Notes: a model not told the origin generated them from the letters alone. Shown: positions 1 through 5,501, numbered from the stretch's first letter. The stretch is 5,669 nucleotides of DNA from Flavobacterium sp. (GCA_024709705.1 JANJWE010000036.1:1-5669), one strand, 5' to 3'. Numbers and translations: made by a program.

Positions 1-69
1 GGCATTGTTTTTTTTTAAAACTTTTTTTTTGCATCTTGCTGAACAAAATATAAAAACAAATTTAACTTT

Positions 70-1566
70 ATGAGGAAGTTACTCACTCTTTCAACTTTAT
101 TTATACCTACTTTACTAATTGCTCAGGAAAAAGGATTAGATGAAAAAATTAATGATATTATTAAACCTGCTGTTGATTTAATGGCAAGTGTTTTCTTTTA
201 TAAACCTCTCGAACATCTTGGTTTTGATATGCCCTTAGTGGTTTTATGGTTGGTTTTAGGGGCCACTTTTTTTACTCTTTATATGGGCTTTATTAATCTA
301 AAAGGAATCAAACACGCTTATCAATTGATTCGTGGTGATTATGATAAACCCGAAGATCAAGGTGAAGTTTCCCATTTTCAAGCTTTAGTAACGGCACTTT
401 CTGGAACCGTAGGTTTGGGTAACATTGCCGGTGTTGCTGTAGCCATTTCATTAGGAGGTGCAGGTGCAACTTTTTGGATGATATTGGCAGGTTTTTTGGG
501 AATGTCCTCTAAGTTTGTAGAATGTACGCTTGGTGTAAAATACAGAAAGTTAAATGATTTGGGCGAAGTATCGGGTGGCCCCATGTATTACTTGTCCGAA
601 GGTTTAAGAAGAAAAGGTTTTGCCGGTTTGGGTAAAGTTTTAGCTGTTGTATTTGCTATATTAGCTATTGGTGGTTCTTTTGGTGGAGGAAATATGTTTC
701 AAGCCAATCAATCATTTGCTCAATTAGCTAATGTTTTCCCTTTCTTTGAAGGGAAAGGATTTTGGTATGGTTTAGTAGTTGCATTTTTTGTTGGAATTGT
801 AATTATTGGAGGGATAAAAAAGATTGCCAGTGTTACAGATAAGATTGTTCCTTTTATGGTGGGTATTTATGTACTCACTTCTTTAATTATTATTTTTGTT
901 AATATCCAACATATTGGTGATGCCTTTAGTCAAATATTTTCTGGAGCATTCACCGCAGATGGAATTACAGGAGGTGTAATTGGTGTTTTAGTAGTTGGGT
1001 TTCAACGTGCCGCTTTTTCAAATGAAGCTGGTGTTGGTTCAGCTGCAATTGCACACTCAGCGGTAAAAACGGATGAGCCAGTAAGTGAAGGGATTGTTGC
1101 TCTACTAGAGCCTTTTGTAGATACCATTGTTGTTTGTACCATGACTGCATTGGTGTTAATTTTTTCAGGATACGCCGCCGATACCCAAGGAATGACAGGT
1201 TCTGCACTTACTTCGGCTGCATTCAGCAGTGTATTGCCTTGGTTTAAATATGTTCTTTTGGTGGCAATCATTCTTTTTGCATTCTCAACTATGATTTCGT
1301 GGTCTTACTACGGAATGAAATCGTGGACATTCCTTTTTGGGAATACCAAAAAAATGGAAAATTTATACAAAGTTTTATTTTTGATATTTGTTGTCCTGGG
1401 TTCTTCGGCTAGTTTAGGTGCAGTAATTGATTTCTCAGATATGATGATTTTAGGAATGGCTTTCCCCAACATATTAGGACTATACTTTTTGTCTGGTGAA
1501 GTAAAAGCTGATTTAAAAGATTATTTTAAACGATTAAATTCAGGCGAAATAAAGAAATACAATTAA
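70..1566 (+). CDS. Sodium:alanine/glycine symporter, AGCS family
   Basis: This 498-residue inner-membrane protein should import a small amino acid (alanine or glycine in studied members) together with Na+. The family is recognised from the block at residues 111-159 ([13 protein letters not shown], then [17 protein letters not shown] and KYR), the GGPMYY loop at 169-174, the segment [19 protein letters not shown] at 313-331, [16 protein letters not shown] at 347-362, and ISWSYYG near 409-415. About ten hydrophobic segments follow one another from residue 55 onward, and the length is normal or slightly long for AGCS. Residues 1-19 ([19 protein letters not shown]) look like a cleavable signal peptide, followed by a polar stretch before the first family helix. 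The usual FWMW of the family signature reads FWMI here. The start has no Shine-Dalgarno, as is normal in this phylum. The next gene begins 12 bases after the stop, so they are probably co-transcribed. The family is certain; the exact substrate is not. Confidence 0.95.
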   Translation: MRKLLTLSTLFIPTLLIAQEKGLDEKINDIIKPAVDLMASVFFYKPLEHLGFDMPLVVLWLVLGATFFTLYMGFINLKGIKHAYQLIRGDYDKPEDQGEVSHFQALVTALSGTVGLGNIAGVAVAISLGGAGATFWMILAGFLGMSSKFVECTLGVKYRKLNDLGEVSGGPMYYLSEGLRRKGFAGLGKVLAVVFAILAIGGSFGGGNMFQANQSFAQLANVFPFFEGKGFWYGLVVAFFVGIVIIGGIKKIASVTDKIVPFMVGIYVLTSLIIIFVNIQHIGDAFSQIFSGAFTADGITGGVIGVLVVGFQRAAFSNEAGVGSAAIAHSAVKTDEPVSEGIVALLEPFVDTIVVCTMTALVLIFSGYAADTQGMTGSALTSAAFSSVLPWFKYVLLVAIILFAFSTMISWSYYGMKSWTFLFGNTKKMENLYKVLFLIFVVLGSSASLGAVIDFSDMMILGMAFPNILGLYFLSGEVKADLKDYFKRLNSGEIKKYN

Positions 1567-1578
1567 AAATTTTCTACA

Positions 1579-2466
1579 ATGCATAGTCCAAAATTCCTTT
1601 TCGAGTTTACTAAAGAACAACGAAAAGGAATTTTTGCGTTGTTTTTAATCTTGATAGGCATTCAAATCCTCTTTTTCTTTGTAAACAATAGTCCTTTTCT
1701 AACTTCTGCACAGAATAAAGAAAATAAAGACTGGATGCAAATGCAATCGATTATAGATAGTTTAAAATTGGAGCAATCCAAATCCAAAAAAATTTTTCCT
1801 TTTAATCCCAATTTCATTTCAGACTATAAAGGGTATCAATTAGGGTTGTCTAAGAATGAGTTAGATAAATTGTTTGCCTTTCGAAAACAAAATAGGTATG
1901 TGAATTCTGCTAAAGAATTTCAAGAAGTTACGGGTGTTTCAGATAGTTTGCTTCAAGTTATTCAACCCTATTTCAAATTTCCGGATTGGGTGACATATAA
2001 AAATAAAAAGAGGTTTGAAAATACAAACTTTAAAAATGGGAATTCAAATTCTATTACCAAACCTATACAAATTATCGATTTAAATCAAGCAACACAAGAA
2101 GATTTCATCAAGATTTATGGTATCGGTCCAGCATTGTCAGAACGAATTCTAAAATACAAAGAAAATTTAGGAGGGTTTGTACATGTAGACCAATTAGATG
2201 AAGTTTGGGGATTAAATCCTGATGTTTTAGTTAAATTAAAATCTAATTTCCAGGTTTTAAGAATGCCTAATGTGCCCAAATATAAAATCAACGACTTGTC
2301 TCTAAAGGAATTAATGAAATTTCCTTATTTTAATTATGCCATAGCCAAGGAAATAGTGACGTATAGAAGTATGAATGGCGACCTTAAAAATGTTGAGGAT
2401 TTAACAAAAATTAAAGGAATTTCTGTTGAAAAAATAAATATTATTGCCTTATATTTGGAATTCTAA
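1579..2466 (+). CDS. Membrane-anchored triple helix-hairpin-helix (ComEA-like) protein
   Basis: This 295-residue protein has a short polar N-terminus (FEFTKEQRKG), one hydrophobic helix at about residues 17-35, a polar linker, and then three HHH units. Unit 1 (about 71-138) runs from FPFNPNFISDYKGYQLGLS to YFKFPDWV. Unit 2 (about 165-226) starts IIDLNQATQEDF and contains the classic hairpin YGIGPALSERIL. Unit 3 (about 235-295) keeps the fold pattern (LKELMKFPYFNYAIAKEIV, then IKGISVEKI), but its hairpin lacks GIGP. HHH units of the ComEA class usually bind DNA backbone, and ComEA itself holds incoming DNA at the cell surface during transformation. The single anchor suggests that the HHH part lies outside the cytoplasmic membrane, but the orientation cannot be proven from sequence. 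It lies 12 bases after the symporter and 30 before the acyl-CoA dehydrogenase, neither of which suggests competence. The domain class is well supported; the role is unknown. Confidence 0.85.
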   Translation: MHSPKFLFEFTKEQRKGIFALFLILIGIQILFFFVNNSPFLTSAQNKENKDWMQMQSIIDSLKLEQSKSKKIFPFNPNFISDYKGYQLGLSKNELDKLFAFRKQNRYVNSAKEFQEVTGVSDSLLQVIQPYFKFPDWVTYKNKKRFENTNFKNGNSNSITKPIQIIDLNQATQEDFIKIYGIGPALSERILKYKENLGGFVHVDQLDEVWGLNPDVLVKLKSNFQVLRMPNVPKYKINDLSLKELMKFPYFNYAIAKEIVTYRSMNGDLKNVEDLTKIKGISVEKINIIALYLEF

Positions 2467-2496
2467 AAAAATTCAATTCTAGAATCTTAAATATTT

Positions 2497-3666
2497 ATGA
2501 ATTCAACATACTTCACAGAAGAGCATCAGCTTTTCAGAGCAACATTTCGTGATTTTTTACATAAAGAAGTTGTACCTCACATTGAAAAATGGGAAAAATC
2601 GGGAACTATTGATCGATTTATATGGAAAAAATTTGGTGAGATGGGTTTTTTTGGCCTGACTTATCCGGAGAAGTATGGAGGGTTAAATTTAGATTTGTTC
2701 TATACCGTAGTATTTCTTGAAGAACTTCAAAAGATTAAGTCTTCCGGCTTTGCGGCAGCCATGTGGGCACACGCCTATTTAGCAATGACCCATCTTAATG
2801 CAGAAGGAGATGAAAAGATAAAGCAAGAATATCTAGCTCCAAGCATTACAGGAGATAAAATAGGTGCCTTGTGTATTACCGAACCCTTTGGGGGGAGTGA
2901 TGTTGCAGGAATGCGAACAACGGCTGAAAAAAAAGGCGAAAACTATGTGCTCAATGGCTCCAAAACGTTCATTACTAATGGCGTGTATGCCGATTATTAT
3001 GTGGTAGCTGCTAAAACTTCACCCGAAAAAGGAAATAAAGGTATCAGTATTTTTTTAGTAGACACTTCAACACCCGGAATACAAGCTACTAAGTTAGATA
3101 AGCTGGGTTGGCGTGCCTCAGACACCGCAGAAATTGCCTTTGATAATGTTGTAATTCCCGCTCAAAATTTAATGGGAGAAGAGAATAAAGGTTTTCCATA
3201 TATCATGCAACATTTTGCATTGGAAAGATTAATCATGGGTATAAATGCTCACGCCAGAGCTGAATATGCAATTGATTATACCATTGAATATATGTCACAA
3301 AGAGAAGCATTTGGCAAAACTATTGATAAATTTCAAGCCCTAAGACATAAGCTTGTTGAACATGCTACAGATGTTGAACATTGTAAGGTCTTTAATTATG
3401 TTACTATTGATAGATTGAATAAAGGAGAATACGTTGTTAAAGAGGCTACCATGTCCAAATTAAAATCAACCAAAGTAGCAGATGAAACTATTTACAGTTG
3501 TTTGCAAATGTTGGGAGGTTATGGTTACATGGAGGAGTATCCCTTAGCTCGAATGTTTAGAGATAGTAGATTAGGACCAATAGGAGGCGGAACATCAGAG
3601 ATACTCAAAGAAATTCTTTCAAAAATGATAATAGATAAACAAAGTTACAAACCTGCAGTTGAATAA
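2497..3666 (+). CDS. Acyl-CoA dehydrogenase (IVD/LCAD-type active site)
   Basis: This 389-residue FAD enzyme oxidises an acyl-CoA at the alpha-beta bond and passes electrons to electron-transfer flavoprotein. It has the normal length and three-part fold: an N-terminal helical domain (about 1-120), a middle beta domain and a C-terminal helical domain. Signature 1 is CITEPFGGSD at residues 126-135. Signature 2 starts QMLGGYGYMEEYPLAR at 337 and ends in MFRD. FAD- and tetramer-contact sequence REAFGKTIDKFQALRHKL lies at 269-286. The catalytic base of the medium- and short-chain enzymes would lie in the YEGT loop, but here that loop is PIGGGTSEI (361-369), with Gly364 in place of Glu. Glu243 in ALERLI (241-246) matches the alternative base used by isovaleryl-CoA and long-chain acyl-CoA dehydrogenases, so the enzyme should be active. 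The substrate could be branched or long-chain acyl-CoA; sequence alone does not settle it. It is the last gene of the putative three-gene run. Confidence 0.93.
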   Translation: MNSTYFTEEHQLFRATFRDFLHKEVVPHIEKWEKSGTIDRFIWKKFGEMGFFGLTYPEKYGGLNLDLFYTVVFLEELQKIKSSGFAAAMWAHAYLAMTHLNAEGDEKIKQEYLAPSITGDKIGALCITEPFGGSDVAGMRTTAEKKGENYVLNGSKTFITNGVYADYYVVAAKTSPEKGNKGISIFLVDTSTPGIQATKLDKLGWRASDTAEIAFDNVVIPAQNLMGEENKGFPYIMQHFALERLIMGINAHARAEYAIDYTIEYMSQREAFGKTIDKFQALRHKLVEHATDVEHCKVFNYVTIDRLNKGEYVVKEATMSKLKSTKVADETIYSCLQMLGGYGYMEEYPLARMFRDSRLGPIGGGTSEILKEILSKMIIDKQSYKPAVE

Positions 3667-3687
3667 TTCACATTCTAATCTTGAAGA

Positions 3688-3712
3688 TTTTCTCTAAAAT
3701 TTTTCTCTAAAA
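3688..3712. repeat. 12-bp direct repeat upstream of rpsU promoter
   Basis: TTTTCTCTAAAA occurs at 3688-3699 and again at 3701-3712, a 13-base period. The first copy overlaps the end of a small dyad, AATCTTGAAGATT (3677-3689), and the second copy lies in the -33 region of the rpsU promoter. It may be a regulatory site or only low-complexity sequence. The 97 bases between the acyl-CoA dehydrogenase stop and rpsU hold no convincing GC-rich terminator. Confidence 0.4.
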
Positions 3713-3724
3713 GAAAAAAAACAG

Positions 3725-3732
3725 TACCTTTG
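3725..3732 (+). promoter_or_regulatory. rpsU promoter, -7 box TACCTTTG
   Basis: The sequence is an exact match to the Bacteroidota primary-sigma box TAnnTTTG, and it continues as TACCTTTGCACCC, a context common for strong promoters in this phylum. There is no clear TTG at the -33 position; that region is T-rich (3701-3704). The start of transcription should fall at about 3737-3740, leaving a leader of roughly 25 bases before the rpsU ATG. Confidence 0.75.
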
Positions 3733-3747
3733 CACCCACTAAATGAG

Positions 3748-3755
3748 AGGAGGTG
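3748..3755 (+). promoter_or_regulatory. rpsU: Full-length Shine-Dalgarno of rpsU (AGGAGGTG)
   Basis: AGGAGGTG is complementary over all 8 bases to the 16S anti-Shine-Dalgarno core (CACCUCCU) and ends 8 bases before the ATG. No other coding start in this window has even a short purine-rich SD, as expected in Bacteroidota. In Flavobacterium, ribosomes with bS21 occlude the anti-SD, while ribosomes lacking bS21 can use an SD. The rpsU SD therefore probably serves as the sensor of an autoregulatory loop: low bS21 raises rpsU translation. Confidence 0.9.
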
Positions 3756-3763
3756 TCTAGATT

Positions 3764-3958
3764 ATGTTAATTATACCCATTAAAGACGGAGAAAATATCG
3801 ATAGAGCGTTAAAACGTTACAAGCGAAAATTTGATAAAACCGGAACGGTTCGTCAACTAAGAGCACGTCAAGCTTTTATAAAACCTTCTGTAGTTCGTAG
3901 AGCTCAAATTCAAAAAGCTCAATACATTCAAACCTTGAAAGACAGCGTTGAAATGTAA
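3764..3958 (+). CDS. rpsU: Small ribosomal subunit protein bS21
   Basis: This 64-residue basic protein of the 30S platform begins MLIIPIKDGENIDRALKRYK and has the family core RKFDKTGTVRQLRARQAFIK followed by PSVVRRAQIQKA. The length is typical for bS21. It binds next to the 3' end of 16S rRNA. In Bacteroidia it forms, with bS18 and bS6, the pocket that hides the anti-Shine-Dalgarno, which is why most genes in these organisms do without an SD. The ATG at 3764 is fixed by the strong SD just upstream and by the conserved N-terminus. It has its own promoter upstream and a terminator hairpin 22 bases downstream, so it is probably mostly monocistronic. Confidence 0.98.
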   Translation: MLIIPIKDGENIDRALKRYKRKFDKTGTVRQLRARQAFIKPSVVRRAQIQKAQYIQTLKDSVEM

Positions 3959-3980
3959 AAAGTTTTTTTGATCAACATAG

Positions 3981-4026
3981 CCGTTAGTTCTAAAAGTTTA
4001 ATAACTTTGGACCTAACGGTTTTTTT
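3981..4026 (+). terminator. rpsU intrinsic terminator abutting xerC start
   Basis: The outer stem CCGTTAG (3981-3987) pairs with CTAACGG (4013-4019). An inner stem of TCTAAA (3989-3994) with TTTGGA (4006-4011, one T-G wobble) and GTT (3996-3998) with AAC (4003-4005) closes on the loop TAAT (3999-4002). Small interruptions are a T-C mismatch and a bulged A. A run of seven T (4020-4026) follows directly. The T-run ends exactly at the xerC ATG, so the terminator fills the whole junction between rpsU and xerC. Confidence 0.8.
4002..4009 (+). promoter_or_regulatory. Candidate xerC promoter box TAACTTTG inside the terminator
   Basis: TAACTTTG matches the Bacteroidota -7 box TAnnTTTG exactly and lies in the loop and descending arm of the rpsU terminator. 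No TTG lies at the expected -33 spacing, so this promoter may be weak or false. If used, transcription would start near 4014-4017. The mRNA would then lack the 5' arm of the hairpin and have a leader of only about 10-13 bases before the xerC ATG. Confidence 0.5.
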
Positions 4027-4917
4027 ATGCAATCCAATCTACAGGCTTTTGAACAGTATTTATCCGGGCAGAAAAAATATTCTCCCCATACGGTTAGGGC
4101 TTACACCAAAGATCTGGCAGATTTTTCAAGTTTTATTTCTGTAAACTATGATCAAAATACCCTAGATGATGTAAATTACAGTCAAATACGTTCTTGGGTT
4201 GTAGCCTTGATTGAATCCGGAAATTCCCCAACAAGCGTAAATCGCAAAATAGCTTCCCTGAAAAGTTATTTTAAATTTCTTTTAAGAATTAAGCAGATTT
4301 CTGACAATCCACTCGTTAAGCATAAGTCGTTAAAAGCTCCAAAAAAAATTCAAATTCCTTTCTCCGAAAAAGAGTTAGACCAAGTACTCAATTATATTAC
4401 TTATCCCGAAGGTTTTAATGGGATAAGAGATAGGCTTATTATAGAGTTGTTTTATACTACCGGAATGCGAAGAGCTGAGTTAATTGGTTTGAAAGTTAGT
4501 TCCGTTAACACCAAAGACTGCACTGTAAAAGTTTTAGGTAAAAGAAACAAGGAACGAATAGTTCCTTTGCTTCATAGTGTTTGTCAAAATATACAAGATT
4601 ATCTCAATGAACGTGAAAAGATTGATACGTATAAAAGCGAGTATTTGTTCTTAACCCAAAAAGGTGTTAAATTAAATGACACGTTTGTATATCGGATAAT
4701 AAATTTGTACTTTAGTGGTGTATCTGAAAAGGTAAAAAAAAGTCCCCATATTTTGCGACACACGTTTGCAACGCACTTATTAAATAATGGGGCAGATTTA
4801 AATTCTGTAAAAGAGTTGTTAGGACATTCTAGTTTGGCATCTACACAAGTATATACGCACAGCAGTTTAGCTGAAATCAAAAAAGTATACCAAGAGGCAC
4901 ATCCAAGAAATCAATAA
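4027..4917 (+). CDS. xerC: XerC-type tyrosine recombinase
   Basis: This 296-residue DNA strand-exchange enzyme should, with a XerD partner, resolve chromosome dimers at dif before division. It has an N-terminal SAM-like core-binding domain (about 1-90, with KYSPHTVRAYTKDL at 17-30 and SVNRKIASLKSYFKFL at 70-85) and a C-terminal catalytic domain. All catalytic residues are present: Arg148 (TGMRRAELIGL), Lys172 (GKRNKERIVPL), His241 and Arg244 (HILRHTFATHLL), His267 (LLGHSSL) and nucleophile Tyr276 (QVYTH). It ends in the Xer-like tail YQEAHPRNQ, and the length is exactly that of housekeeping Xer proteins rather than of larger element-borne integrases. The ATG follows the T-run of the rpsU terminator with no Shine-Dalgarno. 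The XerC name rather than XerD rests on its usual position beside rpsU and the hibernation-factor gene in Flavobacteriia; a XerD gene should lie elsewhere. Confidence 0.93.
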   Translation: MQSNLQAFEQYLSGQKKYSPHTVRAYTKDLADFSSFISVNYDQNTLDDVNYSQIRSWVVALIESGNSPTSVNRKIASLKSYFKFLLRIKQISDNPLVKHKSLKAPKKIQIPFSEKELDQVLNYITYPEGFNGIRDRLIIELFYTTGMRRAELIGLKVSSVNTKDCTVKVLGKRNKERIVPLLHSVCQNIQDYLNEREKIDTYKSEYLFLTQKGVKLNDTFVYRIINLYFSGVSEKVKKSPHILRHTFATHLLNNGADLNSVKELLGHSSLASTQVYTHSSLAEIKKVYQEAHPRNQ

Positions 4918-4955
4918 AGCAAACTCTTTTAATGTTCAACTTTAAAATTTTTATT

Positions 4956-5258
4956 ATGAAGGTCAATGTTCATGCCGTTAATTTCAATGTAGACAGAAAA
5001 TTAGTCGATTTTATTCAAGAACGATTTGATAAACTTGAAAAATATTACGACAAAGTCGTAGTTGCAGATGTCTATCTTAAAGTAGAGTCTACCAGTGAAA
5101 AAGAAAATAAAATAGTTGAAGCCAAAATACATGTTCCGGGGGATGATTTTATTGTGAAAAAACAATGCAAATCTTTTGAAGAGGCAGTTGATTTATCCGG
5201 AGAAGCGTTGGAGCGTTTGTTGCTCAAGAGAAAGGAAAAAATAAGAACTCATATTTAA
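4956..5258 (+). CDS. hpf: Ribosome hibernation promoting factor, short form (HPF/RaiA, S30AE)
   Basis: This is a 100-residue S30AE-domain protein that binds the 30S decoding centre, blocking mRNA and tRNA sites in resting cells. The fold is visible: strand MKVNVHAVNFNV, helix ending in FIQERFDKLEKYY, strands VVVADVYLKVES and KIVEAKIHVPG, then a second helix from SFEEAVDLSGEALERLLL and a basic tail KRKEKIRTHI. It lacks the extra C-terminal domain of long HPF, which dimerises 70S into 100S particles. The in-frame ATG at 4932 would add eight residues (MFNFKIFI); I prefer 4956 because family members start MKVNVHAVNF and because 4956 has A at -3 in an A/T-rich leader. No terminator is visible between xerC and this gene (gap 38 bases), so the two are probably co-transcribed. 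Databases may call it raiA or hpf. Confidence 0.92.
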   Translation: MKVNVHAVNFNVDRKLVDFIQERFDKLEKYYDKVVVADVYLKVESTSEKENKIVEAKIHVPGDDFIVKKQCKSFEEAVDLSGEALERLLLKRKEKIRTHI

Positions 5259-5283
5259 AACAATTTTTTTTAAAAAATGTTTT
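5257..5283. repeat. AT-rich inverted repeat at the hpf stop
   Basis: AAAACA (5257-5262) plus TTTTTT (5264-5269) pairs with AAAAAATGTTTT (5272-5283), with one bulged A at 5263 and a TT loop. It overlaps the hpf stop codon on one side and the -33 element of the tRNA promoter on the other. It has only one GC pair, so it is weak as RNA structure; the stronger hairpin is at 5313-5332. Confidence 0.4.
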
Positions 5284-5310
5284 GATTAACAAATAAAATC
5301 TATACATTTG
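5281..5310 (+). promoter_or_regulatory. Promoter of the tRNA cluster (TTTG, 18 bp, TACATTTG)
   Basis: A -33 element TTTG (5281-5284) and a -7 element TACATTTG (5303-5310) are separated by 18 bases, close to the Bacteroidota consensus in both motifs and spacing. This is the most complete promoter in the window. Transcription should begin near 5315-5317, about 35 bases upstream of tRNA-Thr. It probably drives the three tRNAs and whatever follows. Confidence 0.75.
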
Positions 5311-5312
5311 CA

Positions 5313-5339
5313 GTCCGTTAGAAATAGCGGACTTTTTTT
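5313..5339 (+). terminator. GAAA-capped hairpin plus T-tract between hpf and tRNA-Thr
   Basis: GTCCGTTA (5313-5320) pairs with TAGCGGAC (5325-5332) over eight pairs, including one T-G wobble, around a GAAA tetraloop of the stable GNRA class, and seven T follow (5333-5339). It has the shape of an intrinsic terminator for transcripts coming from hpf. It begins only 2 bases after the -7 box of the tRNA promoter, so new tRNA transcripts would start inside its 5' arm and carry only a shortened stem. Confidence 0.7.
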
Positions 5340-5349
5340 ATTGAGTAAT

Positions 5350-5423
5350 GCCGGTGTAGCTCAGCTGGCTAGAGCAGCTGATTTGTAATCAGCAGGTCGT
5401 GGGTTCGAGTCCCTCCATCGGCT
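5350..5423 (+). tRNA. tRNA-Thr (anticodon UGU)
   Basis: This is a 74-base cloverleaf. The acceptor stem GCCGGTG (5350-5356) pairs with CATCGGC (5416-5422, one G-U pair), and T5423 is the discriminator. The anticodon stem is GCTGA/TCAGC around loop TTTGTAA, with anticodon TGT at 5384-5386, which reads ACA. The T arm has loop TTCGAGT and stem GTGGG/CCCTC, which leaves a U-U mismatch at the second pair. CCA is not encoded and must be added after transcription. It is the first gene of the tRNA run. Confidence 0.97.
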
Positions 5424-5443
5424 CAATTTAAAAAAAATAAAAA

Positions 5444-5473
5444 AATGTTTTGTAAGTTTTGCTTCACAACATT
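5444..5473 (+). other. Imperfect hairpin in the spacer between tRNA-Thr and tRNA-Tyr
   Basis: AATGTT (5444-5449) pairs with AACATT (5468-5473), and GTAAG (5452-5456) pairs with CTT (5462-5464) and AC (5466-5467). There are bulges of TT and C and a loop TTTTG (5457-5461). No T-tract follows, so it is not a terminator. It could guide processing of the tRNA precursor or be incidental. The 78-base spacer otherwise holds only A-rich sequence and no open reading frame I would call. Confidence 0.35.
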
Positions 5474-5501
5474 TAAGTTCATTAAAAGTTAGAAAATTTG
5501 A

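Noticed and set aside
1..69. Promoter or terminator in the T-rich start of the window
   Set aside because: TTG at 5-7 and a T-run ending TTTG at 28-31 have roughly suitable spacing, but the TA of TAnnTTTG is absent. The T-runs could also be the tail of an upstream terminator whose hairpin is outside the window. TAACTTTA at 63-70 overlaps the start codon and cannot serve as its promoter.
378..584. Minus-strand open frame in the symporter gene
   Set aside because: It is antisense to the most conserved AGCS block and has no initiation signal.
965..1271. Two minus-strand open frames inside the symporter gene
   Set aside because: They lie wholly within a well-conserved gene on the other strand, resemble no family, and have biased composition (for example Leu/Gln-rich).
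3733..3755. Leader hairpin hiding the rpsU Shine-Dalgarno (CACC at 3733-3736 with GGTG at 3752-3755)
   Set aside because: It has only four pairs, and the CACC lies upstream of the expected transcription start, so it would not be in the mRNA.
3968..3975. Palindrome TTGATCAA after rpsU
   Set aside because: Eight bases with no spacing or repeat context; likely chance in AT-rich DNA.
4599..4880. Minus-strand open frame inside xerC
   Set aside because: It is antisense to the catalytic domain of xerC, where the coding constraint is clearly on the + strand.
4027..4917. Integrase of a mobile element
   Set aside because: The length, ending and neighbours fit housekeeping XerC. There is no attachment-site duplication of the tRNAs, no excisionase and no cargo. 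The tRNA 15-mer repeat is explained by two threonine tRNAs.
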